Origin: an uncultured Bacilli bacterium
GTDB lineage: Bacteria; Bacillota_I; Bacilli_A; RF39; UBA660
Reading direction: 5' to 3'
Assembly (NCBI GenBank): GCA_934129945.1
Contig: CAKOXC010000002.1
Span: forward strand, 124,001-188,000
Length of the DNA: 64,000 bases
In this document: in pieces, positions 51,874-60,983 of the stretch
How positions within the stretch are numbered: the stretch's first letter is position 1
Layout: the number at the start of each line of letters is the position of its first letter
The notes under the pieces: model-generated
Database searches by the model: none
What the model saw: the letters and a program-made list of their open reading frames with translations, nothing else
What the model was told of the DNA's origin: nothing
Position numbers and translations under genes: made by a program

Positions 51874-54800
51874 TCAACTTTTTCAATTTTAATTAAAGTT
51901 TTATGTCCATTTAAATCTACTGATTCTTCTAGATTTTCATCCTTTATAACTTCTACAGAAAGAGTTTCCTTTTTAATAAAATCTGCAAAAGTTTCAATTG
52001 CTTTATTAACTCTATCATCACCAAAATAATATAATTTTATTCTATTTTCAATTTCAAGTCCAGAAGTTTTTCTTAAATTTTGAACTTTAGAGACTAATTC
52101 TCTTGCAAGTCCTTCTAAAATTAATTCTTCAGTTAATTCAGTATTTAAAATAATAAATTTATTATTTTGCATTCCAACATTGAAACCTTCTTTAGATTCG
52201 ATTCTAACATCTACCATATCTGGAGTAATATCAAGTCTTCCACCATCAAAATCTACAGTAACAGTTTCATTTTTTAATATTAAATCAATATCTTCATCAG
52301 TTAAATCTTTTAATACCTCTTGGTAATCTCTCATTTTAGCCCCAAACATGGCTCCACAAACTTTGAAATTAGGTTTAATTGTAAAATTCATATATTTAGA
52401 TAAATCATCAACGAATGTTACTTTCTTAACATTTAACTCTTCAATAATCAAGTTAACTAAGTTACCAAGAATACTTTCATATTTACCATCTATTAAACAT
52501 TCACCAAGTGGTTGTCTAACTTTTACTTTATTTTCTTCACGAACAAAACGACCAGTAGATATTAAATCTCTTACTAAATCCATTTTTACTTCTATTTCTT
52601 CATTTACATGATTTTCATTATAAACTGGGAAATCACATAAATGAACTGATTCTTCTGAAGTTAAATCCTTGTAGATTTCTTCAGTAGTGTATGGAATAAT
52701 TGGAGCACATAATTTACATAAACCACATAATACTTCATAAGTAGTAATATAAACTGATTTTTTAGAATTATCTAACTCGCTGCTCCAGAATCTATTTCTA
52801 TTACGTCTTATGTACCAATTAGATAAGTCTTCTGAAACAAATGAAGTTATACTTTTTACGGCTTCATTTAAGTCATATTTATCATAACTTTCTGTAACAC
52901 TTTTAACTAATTTATTATATTTAGATAATAACCATTTATCTATTTCTTCACGGTTTTCATAATCTACAAAACATTTATCAGTATCTATTCCATCAATGTT
53001 AGCATACATTTGGAAGAATGAATAAGTATTTCTTAGTGGATTAAAGAATTTTGAATGAACCTCTTTTAAACCATCTTCATCAAATTTAAGTGGTGTCCAA
53101 GTTGGAGATACATATGCTAAATACCATCTAACTGTATCAGCGCCATATTTATGCATGATTGTAAATGGTTCAACAGCATTTCCTTTACTCTTATGCATTT
53201 TTTGACCATTCTTATCAAGTAATAACTCATTAACTAAAACATTTTTATATGGAGATTTTCCTGTTACGAATGTTCCAATTACTAAAAGTGAATAAAACCA
53301 TCCACGAGTTTGATCTATACCTTCAGCTATAAAATCTGCTGGATATTGACTTTCCCATAATTCCTTATTTTCAAATGGATAATGGTATTGACTAAATGGC
53401 ATAGAACCTGAATCAAACCAACAATCTATTACTTCTTTTGTTCTATTCATTGTTTTACCACAACTTGGGCATTTAATATGAATATCATCAACAAATGGGC
53501 GATGTAAATCAATAGTTTTTTCATCAACTTCTTCAATAGCTTTTTCTTTTAATTCTTGACGTGATCCAATCATTTCCATATGACCACATTCACATCTCCA
53601 TAAAGGAAGTGGTGTTCCCCAATATCTATTTCTAGAAATAGCCCAATCATTCATATTTGAAAGCCAGTTTCCAAAACGTTTTTCACCAACAAAAGATGGA
53701 TACCAATTTACTTTATTATTTTCTTCTATTATTTTATCTTTTAATTTAGTTACTTCAAGATAATATGATGGTCTTGAATAGTAAACAAGCGGTGAATCAC
53801 ATCTCCAACAATGAGGATAATCATGTTTGATTTTTTGTTTTTTAAATAATTTGTCATTTTCTTTTAACCATTTAATTACATCTAAATCAGCATCAAATAT
53901 ATATTGTCCTTTCCATGGGCCTTCAGTATATCTTGCATCTTCACCAACTGGATTAACATATGGTAATTTATATTTTTTACCAACATTTGCATCATCTTCA
54001 CCAAATGCTGGTGCAATATGAACTATACCAGTTCCATCAGTCATTGTTACATAAGTATCACAAGTAACAAAGAAAGCTTTACCATTAATATTAATATCAC
54101 TTGGAATTAATTGTTCATATTCAACAAATTCTAAATCTTTACCCGTATATTTTTCAATTACTTTATAATCTTCACCTAATACTTTATCAGCTAGAGCGCT
54201 TGCTAAAATAAATTTATAACCTTTAGATTCAACTTTTATATATTCTTCATTTGGATTAACACATAGTGCAACATTTGAAACAAGTGTCCATGGAGTTGTA
54301 GTCCATACGAGAAAATATTCGTCTTTATCTTTTAACTTAAATGGAACTATTACAGTATTTGCATCAACACTTTTATATCCTTGAGCAACTTCATGAGAAG
54401 CAAGTCCTGTTCCACATCTTGGACACCAAGGCATAATTTTTACTCCTTCATAAAATAAATTTTCATCAAAGAATTTTTTTAAAATCCACCATTCTGTTTC
54501 AATATAATCATTATCATAAGTAATATATCTATTATCAAGATCTATAAATTGACCCATTTCATCAGTAAGATTTCTAAAAGCAGTCTCATTATCCCATACT
54601 GTTTCTTTACATAATTTATTAAATTCTTTTATACCATATTTTTCAATATCAGCTTTACCAGTAAATCCTAATTTTTTTTCAACATTAACCTCAACTGGAA
54701 GACCATGAGTATCCCAACCTACTTTTCTTAAGACCTTTTTACCTTTCATTGTTTGATATTTACAAAAAGAATCTTTTAAAAATTTAGCTACCATGTGATG

Positions 54801-54971
54801 AAGTCCTGGCATTCCATTAGCTGTTGCTGGTCCATCATAAAATACCCAATTTTCATCATTTTTTCTATTATCAATAGTTTTATTTAAAATATCTTGTTTT
54901 TTCCACGTAGCTAAAATATCTTTTTCTACTTCATGAACATCTCTTTTGTCTAATTCTTTAAAATTTTTCAT
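51867..54971 (-). CDS. ileS: isoleucyl-tRNA synthetase, type 2, with GXHH motif
   Basis: IleRS charges tRNA-Ile. About 1034 residues. The class I signature is altered: residues 53-59 read GMPGLHH, so the usual HxGH becomes G-L-H-H (residues 56-59). Further motifs are GWDTHGLPVEVNVEKKLGF, WTTTPWTLVSNVALCV, GADTVRWYLAYVSP and a KMHKSKGN form of the KMSKS loop. These are features of type 2 IleRS enzymes, some of which resist mupirocin. ATG at 54971 follows GGAGGAAAGT. A T-box leader controls it. Confidence 0.95.
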   Translation of the reverse strand: MKNFKELDKRDVHEVEKDILATWKKQDILNKTIDNRKNDENWVFYDGPATANGMPGLHHMVAKFLKDSFCKYQTMKGKKVLRKVGWDTHGLPVEVNVEKKLGFTGKADIEKYGIKEFNKLCKETVWDNETAFRNLTDEMGQFIDLDNRYITYDNDYIETEWWILKKFFDENLFYEGVKIMPWCPRCGTGLASHEVAQGYKSVDANTVIVPFKLKDKDEYFLVWTTTPWTLVSNVALCVNPNEEYIKVESKGYKFILASALADKVLGEDYKVIEKYTGKDLEFVEYEQLIPSDININGKAFFVTCDTYVTMTDGTGIVHIAPAFGEDDANVGKKYKLPYVNPVGEDARYTEGPWKGQYIFDADLDVIKWLKENDKLFKKQKIKHDYPHCWRCDSPLVYYSRPSYYLEVTKLKDKIIEENNKVNWYPSFVGEKRFGNWLSNMNDWAISRNRYWGTPLPLWRCECGHMEMIGSRQELKEKAIEEVDEKTIDLHRPFVDDIHIKCPSCGKTMNRTKEVIDCWFDSGSMPFSQYHYPFENKELWESQYPADFIAEGIDQTRGWFYSLLVIGTFVTGKSPYKNVLVNELLLDKNGQKMHKSKGNAVEPFTIMHKYGADTVRWYLAYVSPTWTPLKFDEDGLKEVHSKFFNPLRNTYSFFQMYANIDGIDTDKCFVDYENREEIDKWLLSKYNKLVKSVTESYDKYDLNEAVKSITSFVSEDLSNWYIRRNRNRFWSSELDNSKKSVYITTYEVLCGLCKLCAPIIPYTTEEIYKDLTSEESVHLCDFPVYNENHVNEEIEVKMDLVRDLISTGRFVREENKVKVRQPLGECLIDGKYESILGNLVNLIIEELNVKKVTFVDDLSKYMNFTIKPNFKVCGAMFGAKMRDYQEVLKDLTDEDIDLILKNETVTVDFDGGRLDITPDMVDVRIESKEGFNVGMQNNKFIILNTELTEELILEGLARELVSKVQNLRKTSGLEIENRIKLYYFGDDRVNKAIETFADFIKKETLSVEVIKDENLEESVDLNGHKTLIKIEKVES

Positions 54972-55197
54972 ACTTTCCTCCTCAAAATAAAACCACAAAA
55001 CTGCTAAGGAGCAATTCTGCGGTACCATCCTTTATATTTCTTAATTACTTGTAACGTAAGTTAACCGAGATTTTTTACTATTATTTCTAAAATCTAACTC
55101 CCAAGTGATTTTCATTAAACTGCATTTGTTAATTTTCACCAACCATTAACTCTCTTTAAAAATTCATTTAATTACTCTCTTGTTCAACGTTTTTTCA
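54972..55197 (-). promoter_or_regulatory. T-box riboswitch of ileS
   Basis: Minus-strand leader with AAAGAGAGTTAATGG near stem I, ATC (55107-55109) in the specifier position (GAAAATCACTTGGGAG), an isoleucine codon, and the T-box GGATGGTACCGCAG (55019-55032). The terminator stem pairs CCGCAGAATTGC and GCAGTTTTGTGG (54993-55022), then TTTTATTTT. Confidence 0.92.
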
Positions 55198-55203
55198 CTA
55201 ATT

Positions 55204-55231
55204 ATTATAACTTAATTTAATTTTATGTCAA
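55204..55231 (-). promoter_or_regulatory. promoter of ileS
   Basis: TTGACA (55226-55231), 16 bases, TATAAT (55204-55209): both hexamers are consensus. It abuts the stop of the upstream gene. Confidence 0.85.
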
Positions 55232-55232
55232 G

Positions 55233-55439
55233 TTAATCCATATTATTTTGATATACTTTTAAAGCATATTTAAATTCTTCCACACTATCTAATTCTTTTA
55301 ACTCTTCACGAGATTCATTAGTCTTTCTAATGCAAAAATCATTTACATCATTAACATTAGTTAAATAAACATAAACTACACTACCATCTTGGATTTCTTT
55401 AGTAATAAAATATTTAATATTATCTTCAAGTTCTATCAT
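55233..55439 (-). CDS. hypothetical small protein, 68 aa
   Basis: A small acidic protein (MIELEDNIKYFITKEIQDGSVVYVYLTNVNDVNDFCIRK...). Beta strands dominate the first half and a helix the end. No family known. ATG at 55439 lies 2 bases after the stop of the 178-aa gene, whose end carries GGAAGGA as ribosome site. Confidence 0.5.
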   Translation of the reverse strand: MIELEDNIKYFITKEIQDGSVVYVYLTNVNDVNDFCIRKTNESREELKELDSVEEFKYALKVYQNNMD

Positions 55440-55440
55440 A

Positions 55441-55977
55441 TTACATTGTCCTTCCATTATTACTGCTTTTTAATATTTGATCTTTGCAATAATTTTTCCA
55501 TTCATCAACTGAATTAAATCCACGATCAGTTATATATTCTTCTAAATTCTTGTAAGATTTGTCTTCTATGAATGCAAGTGATTGAAATAAATCAGAATTT
55601 TCAGAAGCTTTATGCGACATAATGAAAGATAATAATTTTGCATCTCTTTCATCACCGCTTTTTAAAATATCATTAGCTATATCAAAATAATCGATTGCAT
55701 AATCACTATTATTATTAACACGATATATTTCTCCATTATCAGCCCAAGTTTTATTAATATCACCTTGATATTCTACTACAGCTTTAGTTTCTTTAACATT
55801 TTCAATTAACTTAGAAGAAGCAATTCCAGCAATTATTAAGCTTGCAGTAACACCAAAAGAAGCAACAGCTACCTTAGCAGGATCTAACCTAACAATTTGT
55901 CCTTTATATTTTATAGGAATTCCTTTTCTTGTACTTTTTCTTTTTGCATTTTCTACTATTTCATTAACATCTTTCAT
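55441..55977 (-). CDS. hypothetical membrane protein, 178 aa
   Basis: A basic N-terminus (KRKSTRKGIPIKYKGQIVRLDP), one membrane segment (about residues 37-53, VASFGVTASLIIAGIAS) and an acidic helical C-terminal domain (YFDIANDILKSGDERDAKLLSFIMSHK). Unrecognised. It starts a two-gene unit with the 68-aa gene and is divergent from the phosphohexomutase gene. Confidence 0.5.
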   Translation of the reverse strand: MKDVNEIVENAKRKSTRKGIPIKYKGQIVRLDPAKVAVASFGVTASLIIAGIASSKLIENVKETKAVVEYQGDINKTWADNGEIYRVNNNSDYAIDYFDIANDILKSGDERDAKLLSFIMSHKASENSDLFQSLAFIEDKSYKNLEEYITDRGFNSVDEWKNYCKDQILKSSNNGRTM

Positions 55978-56111
55978 ACTCTCACCTATCTTATATACAT
56001 TATACTATTAATAAAATTATTTTTCTACTATAAATTTGGTTTACACTTATTTTGAATAATTTTTTATAGTTTTAAATTTTAATGATATAATTATTAGTAG
56101 GATGTGATAAT

Positions 56112-57473
56112 ATGAATAAAATTATTTTTAGAGAATATGATATACGTGGTAAATACCCTGACGATTTAGACGATAGTTCTGCTTACACTATTGGTAGAAG
56201 TTATGGAAGTTACATTCGCGAAAAATACAATATTGATACTTGTGTTGTTGGACATGATAATAGAATATCTTCTAATAGTTTAACAAAGAATTTAATTAAA
56301 GGAATTAAGGATTCTGGATCTAATGTTATGTATTATGGATTAATTACTACTCCAATGCATTATTTTTCTAGAAAAATCAATAAATTTCCTGGTATTATGG
56401 TTACTGCAAGTCATAACCCTAAAGACGATAACGGTTTTAAATTCTCTTTTGATTATAACGTTAATGCTCGTGGAGATATGATTCGTGATTTTAAAGATTA
56501 TACTTTAAAAGGTGAATTTTTAAGTGGACATGGTGAAGAAGTTTTAATGGATGTTAAAGATGAATATTTAGCATTTATGAAAAAAAATATCTTCATGGGA
56601 GAAAGAAAAATTAAAGTTATTTTTGATCCAGGAAATGGTACAACAGCAACTATCATTAAAGATATTATTGAATTATTTGATAATATAATTCCTATTTATA
56701 TAAATGATATTAGTGATGGAACATTTCCAAATCATCACCCAGATCCAGCAGTTGAAGAAAATATGGAACAACTAAAGAAAGCTGTAAAAGAAAACAAGGC
56801 TGATGTTGGTATTGCTTTTGATGGTGATGGTGATAGAATTGGTATCATTGATGAAAAAGGTAATTACATTCCTACTGATAAGTTTATGATAATAATTATT
56901 AGGAGTTTAATTAAAACTAGTGAATGTAAAAAATATTTATATGATGTTAAATGTTCAAAATCTTTAGAAGATGAAATAAAAAAATTAGGTGGAGAACCTT
57001 TTTGTTACCGTACTGGTGCTAGTTTTACAGAATATGGAGTTTTGAGTAATAATCTTGAATTTGGTGGAGAATTTTCAGGACATGTTTTCTTTAATGATCG
57101 TGGTTTAGAATTTGGAAGTGCTATTTATGCTGCTCTAAGACTAATCGAAATATTATCTAATTGTAATTTATCAGTAAGTGATACTTTAAAAGGAATAAAT
57201 ATTTATCATTCAACTCCCGAAATCAAAGTTCCAATTGAAGAAGAAAAAAAAGAATATGTAGTTAACAAAATAAAAGAATATTGTATTAGTAATGACTATA
57301 ATATAAATGATATTGATGGTGTAAGAGTTACATTTGACAATGGTTGGGCTTTAGTTCGTGCTAGCAATACTGGTCCTAACTTAACAATAAGATTTGAAGC
57401 AAAAGATACTTCTACGTTAAATAAAATACAAAGTGAATTTACTGATTTAATTGATAAATATATAGCTGAATAA
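56112..57473 (+). CDS. phosphomannomutase/phosphoglucomutase
   Basis: An alpha-D-phosphohexomutase that moves phosphate between C1 and C6 of glucose or mannose, supplying sugar nucleotides. The 453 residues show FREYDIRGKYPDDL, the phosphoserine loop TASHNPKDDNGFKF, the metal loop DGDGDRIG, the sugar-binding loop GGEFSGHVFF, and the C-terminal phosphate-binding RASNTGPNLTIRFEA. This is the bifunctional PMM/PGM (AlgC/ManB) layout rather than GlmM. AGGATGTGATAAT precedes ATG; a promoter -10 TATAAT is about 20 bases upstream. Confidence 0.93.
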   Translation: MNKIIFREYDIRGKYPDDLDDSSAYTIGRSYGSYIREKYNIDTCVVGHDNRISSNSLTKNLIKGIKDSGSNVMYYGLITTPMHYFSRKINKFPGIMVTASHNPKDDNGFKFSFDYNVNARGDMIRDFKDYTLKGEFLSGHGEEVLMDVKDEYLAFMKKNIFMGERKIKVIFDPGNGTTATIIKDIIELFDNIIPIYINDISDGTFPNHHPDPAVEENMEQLKKAVKENKADVGIAFDGDGDRIGIIDEKGNYIPTDKFMIIIIRSLIKTSECKKYLYDVKCSKSLEDEIKKLGGEPFCYRTGASFTEYGVLSNNLEFGGEFSGHVFFNDRGLEFGSAIYAALRLIEILSNCNLSVSDTLKGINIYHSTPEIKVPIEEEKKEYVVNKIKEYCISNDYNINDIDGVRVTFDNGWALVRASNTGPNLTIRFEAKDTSTLNKIQSEFTDLIDKYIAE

Positions 57474-57494
57474 GAGTTTTATAACTCTTTTTTT
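57472..57494 (+). terminator. terminator of the phosphohexomutase gene
   Basis: AAGAGTT / AACTCTT stem with TTAT loop and seven T, overlapping the stop. Confidence 0.85.
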
Positions 57495-57505
57495 ATACAT
57501 TAAAA

Positions 57506-57527
57506 AACCAAGATTAAATCCTGGCTT
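57506..57527 (-). terminator. terminator of the paralogue pair
   Basis: Minus strand AAGCCAGGAT / ATCTTGGTT stem with TTA loop (one G-T pair) and six T. Confidence 0.8.
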
Positions 57528-57542
57528 ATTGCTTACTTTTAA

Positions 57543-58415
57543 TTATTCAATATCTTTTAATTCATTATTTTCTACTATGTATTCTCCGTCTCCATTAAGA
57601 GTAACAAAAACATGTAATTTTTCATTTTTATCAATATATGGAGAATGTATACTAGATAAATCAATACCATCTTCTTCATCAACTTTTATATTAGATTTTA
57701 GATCGTTTATATTTTGATAATTATATTTTGCAAGTATATCATATTCACTTACTTCTAATCCAGTTTCTTTGTCTATATATTTTATTTTATCTATATTGTA
57801 ACCACTACCAGCACAATTAGCTAAACTTAATTTTTTAAATATTACAGAAATATAGTTTGATGATTCTATTGTTAAAACCTCATTCCAATAAAATCCCATA
57901 TTATATTTTGGAGCATTATCTACTATTAATTTAATTCCATATAATGAATGGGAATTGTCACCTTTTTTTATATTTTCTTTTCCTTTATTTATATAATCTT
58001 TTATTTCTTTATTTAATTTATTAACAGTATCATTATCAATATTAATTGTTGGATAGTTTAAAATTATGTTAGCGTTATTATCAATTATTGAAACATCCTT
58101 TTTATAACCTTCAATTTCAGTTTTACTATTTTCTGGATTTAATTTTATCCAATTTTCAAATTCTTCTATAGTTTCAAAACAATAATCTTCATTTACAACA
58201 GCAACTAATTTACCAATTGTTTCAGTATTTGAATAAATTAAGTCTTTGGAATCATCCAATTTTTTTAATTCATTTACAGAATTATTTTTATCATCATTTA
58301 CTTTTTCTGTTGGTGTTTTATTTTCTTTTTTATATGTTAAATAATCATATCCTATATAGCCACCTAACCCTATTACTAGTAAAAGTAAAACAACTATTAT
58401 TACATTTTTTTTCAT
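57543..58415 (-). CDS. membrane-anchored DUF3298-like protein, copy A
   Basis: A 290-residue protein with one N-terminal span (KNVIIVVLLLLVIGLGGYIGYDYL), a charged linker (KENKTPTEKVNDDKNNSVNELKKLDDSK) and an ectodomain with the RsiV/PdaC-like pattern: NIILNYPTINIDNDTVNKLNKEIKDYI, then SSNYISVIFKKLSLANCAGSGYNIDKIKYIDKETGLEVSEYDIL. The family link is by pattern only. Its ends are almost identical in DNA to the next gene; the middle (about 57790-58195) differs. Confidence 0.65.
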   Translation of the reverse strand: MKKNVIIVVLLLLVIGLGGYIGYDYLTYKKENKTPTEKVNDDKNNSVNELKKLDDSKDLIYSNTETIGKLVAVVNEDYCFETIEEFENWIKLNPENSKTEIEGYKKDVSIIDNNANIILNYPTINIDNDTVNKLNKEIKDYINKGKENIKKGDNSHSLYGIKLIVDNAPKYNMGFYWNEVLTIESSNYISVIFKKLSLANCAGSGYNIDKIKYIDKETGLEVSEYDILAKYNYQNINDLKSNIKVDEEDGIDLSSIHSPYIDKNEKLHVFVTLNGDGEYIVENNELKDIE

Positions 58416-58433
58416 ATCACACTTTCCTCTTTT

Positions 58434-59312
58434 CTATCCTTCATACAATTCTATTTCATTATTTTCTACCATATATTCTTTGTCTCCATTAAGAGTAACA
58501 AAAACATGTAATTTTTCATTTTTATCAATATATGGAGAATGTATACTAGATAAATCAATACCATCTTCTTCATCAACTTTTATATTAGATTTTAGATCGT
58601 TTATATTTTGATAATTATATTTTGCAAGTATATCATATTCACTTACTTCTAATCCAGTTATTTTATCAATGTATCGAACTTTCTCAATAGTGTTTCCACT
58701 AGAGCCACAAGGAAATAATGAAAAATTTTTAAAAATTATAGAAAGATATTTTTGAGATTCTATTATAGAAACTTCGTTCCAATTGAAACTATCATTATAT
58801 TTTATATTATTACCTACTGTATATTTTAATCCTAAAGCTTTTAAATATGTATTTTTTGCTTCAGTAATATTTTGTTTTCCTACATTTATATAATTCTTTA
58901 TTTCATTATTTATTTTTTTTACACTATCATTGTTAATATTAATTGTCGGATAAATTAATTCAATATTAGCATTTTCATTAATAAGTGACGATTTTTTATA
59001 TTCATTAACCATCATTAAACTTTCATTAGTGTTTATATCATCTTTTAGCCAATTTTCAAAATCTTCCTTTGATTCTGCACATGATTCATCTTTTACGGCA
59101 AGCAATTTACCAATTGTTTCTGTATTTGAATAAATTAAGTCTTTCGAATCATCCAATTTTTTTAATTCATTTACAGAATTATTTTTATCATCATTTACTT
59201 TTTCTGTTGATGCTTTATTTTCTTTTTTATATGTTAAATAATCATATCCTATATAGCCGCCTAACCCTATTACTAGTAAAAGTAAAACAACTATTATTAT
59301 ATTTTTTTTCAT
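58434..59312 (-). CDS. membrane-anchored DUF3298-like protein, copy B
   Basis: A 292-residue tandem paralogue of 57543-58415. Same anchor and linker, LIYPTININNDSVKKINNEIKNYI, a C-terminal part nearly identical to copy A (KITGLEVSEYDILAKYNYQNINDLKSNIKVDEEDGIDLSS and onward). The central domain differs. The two genes lie 18 bases apart. Function unknown; probably cell-envelope. Confidence 0.65.
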   Translation of the reverse strand: MKKNIIIVVLLLLVIGLGGYIGYDYLTYKKENKASTEKVNDDKNNSVNELKKLDDSKDLIYSNTETIGKLLAVKDESCAESKEDFENWLKDDINTNESLMMVNEYKKSSLINENANIELIYPTININNDSVKKINNEIKNYINVGKQNITEAKNTYLKALGLKYTVGNNIKYNDSFNWNEVSIIESQKYLSIIFKNFSLFPCGSSGNTIEKVRYIDKITGLEVSEYDILAKYNYQNINDLKSNIKVDEEDGIDLSSIHSPYIDKNEKLHVFVTLNGDKEYMVENNEIELYEG

Positions 59313-59396
59313 ATCACACTTTCCTCTTTTCTTACTATCATATTACAATACAGAATTACTTTTTTCAAGTTTAGATAAAATTATTTTTTGTAAACT

Positions 59397-60983
59397 TTAC
59401 AAATTATTATATTTATCAGCTATCTTTTCAAAAACTTTTATTCCATCAATAGCCGCTGATGTTATGCCACCTGCATAACCAGCTCCTTCACCGCAAGGAT
59501 AAATTCCTTTAATATTAGATTCTAAATTATCATCTCTAACTATTCTTACAGGTGATGATGTTCTTGATTCTACTGCAGCAATTATAGCATCATCATTATT
59601 AAAATTTTTGATTTTAGTGCCAAAATATTCAATTGCTTCAGTTAGTGATTCATTAATATATACTGGAAATATTTTGTTAATATTAGCAAAGTTATAATTT
59701 CCTTTAAACACTGGTTTTACACTCTTAAAACCAGTAGATTTAACATTATCTTTATAATCTTTATAAAGTTGAACAGGTATTAAGCCTTCACCTATTTTAT
59801 AAGCATTTGATTCTAATTCTTCTTGAAATTTCAAACCACTAAATAACGCATCACCATAATCTTTTTCGGTCACTGTTACAATAATTGCACTATTAGCATT
59901 ACTACTCTCTCTTTTAAAATTACTCATTCCATTTATAGCAAGCTTTTCATTTTCTGAAGAAGAGTTTACAACATATCCACCAGGGCACATGCAAAAAGAA
60001 TAAACTCCTCTTTTATTTTTTGTTTGATAAGTTAATTTATAAGATGCTGGAGGTAATTTTTTATAATTATCTTTGTATTGCAAATAACTAATATCTTTTT
60101 GATTATGTGAGATTCTTATTCCAACCGCAAATGGTTTATTTTGCATTTCTATTTTATTTTTATTAAGCATTTTAAAAGTATCGCGAGCACTATGACCAAT
60201 AGCTAAAATAGCAATATCACATTTTATTATTTCACTATTATTAAGTTCTAAAGCTTCTAGCTCATTATTCTTTACAATAATATCTGTTACGGTTGTATCA
60301 AATTTAAATTCTCCACCCATTTTTATAATATTATTACGAATATTCTTAACCATTTTTCTTAAAATATCTGTACCAATATGAGGATGAGAATCATATAAAA
60401 TCTCTTCTGGCGCTCCATTTTCTACGAATGTTTCAAAAATAAATTTTTGGCGATAATATTTATCTTTTACTAAAGTGTTTAACTTTCCATCAGAAAAAGT
60501 CCCGGCTCCACCTTCTCCAAATTGAACATTACTTTTAGGATTTAAAATGTTATCATTCCAAAATTTTTCTACATCTGCAATTCTTTTATCAACCATACTA
60601 CCCCTTTCGATAATAAGTGGTTTATATCCAAATTTTGCAAGCATATAACTACATATCATACCGGCTGGCCCAAAGCCAATCACTACTGGGCGGGAATTTA
60701 ATTTCTTAGTTCCTGTAACTTTATAAGTATATTTTTCAAATGGAGTTTTAAATACATCGGAATTACTAATTTTCTTTAAAATTTTTTCTTCATTATTAAC
60801 TTTTACATCAAGTTCATAAACATATTCTATATCATCTTTTTTTCTAGCGTCTATTGATCTTTTAGAAATTTTATAATCAAGTACACAAGTTTCATTAATT
60901 CTTAACTTTTTAGCAATTTTTTTCGTAATCTCTAATTTGTTATCTTTATCGATATTTATTTTAATTTGTCTTAGTCTTATCAT
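59397..60983 (-). CDS. FAD-dependent oxidoreductase, uncharacterised (COG2509-like)
   Basis: A 528-residue flavoprotein. An N-terminal ferredoxin-like domain (about residues 1-90) precedes the FAD-binding VVIGFGPAGMICSYMLAKFGYKPLIIERG (Rossmann GxGPAG). Further motifs are EGGAGTFSDGKLNTLV, GHSARDTFKML and the C-terminal YPCGEGAGYAGGITSAAIDGIKV. Substrate and reaction are unknown. It overlaps the second flavoprotein gene by 23 bases. Confidence 0.85.
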   Translation of the reverse strand: MIRLRQIKINIDKDNKLEITKKIAKKLRINETCVLDYKISKRSIDARKKDDIEYVYELDVKVNNEEKILKKISNSDVFKTPFEKYTYKVTGTKKLNSRPVVIGFGPAGMICSYMLAKFGYKPLIIERGSMVDKRIADVEKFWNDNILNPKSNVQFGEGGAGTFSDGKLNTLVKDKYYRQKFIFETFVENGAPEEILYDSHPHIGTDILRKMVKNIRNNIIKMGGEFKFDTTVTDIIVKNNELEALELNNSEIIKCDIAILAIGHSARDTFKMLNKNKIEMQNKPFAVGIRISHNQKDISYLQYKDNYKKLPPASYKLTYQTKNKRGVYSFCMCPGGYVVNSSSENEKLAINGMSNFKRESSNANSAIIVTVTEKDYGDALFSGLKFQEELESNAYKIGEGLIPVQLYKDYKDNVKSTGFKSVKPVFKGNYNFANINKIFPVYINESLTEAIEYFGTKIKNFNNDDAIIAAVESRTSSPVRIVRDDNLESNIKGIYPCGEGAGYAGGITSAAIDGIKVFEKIADKYNNL

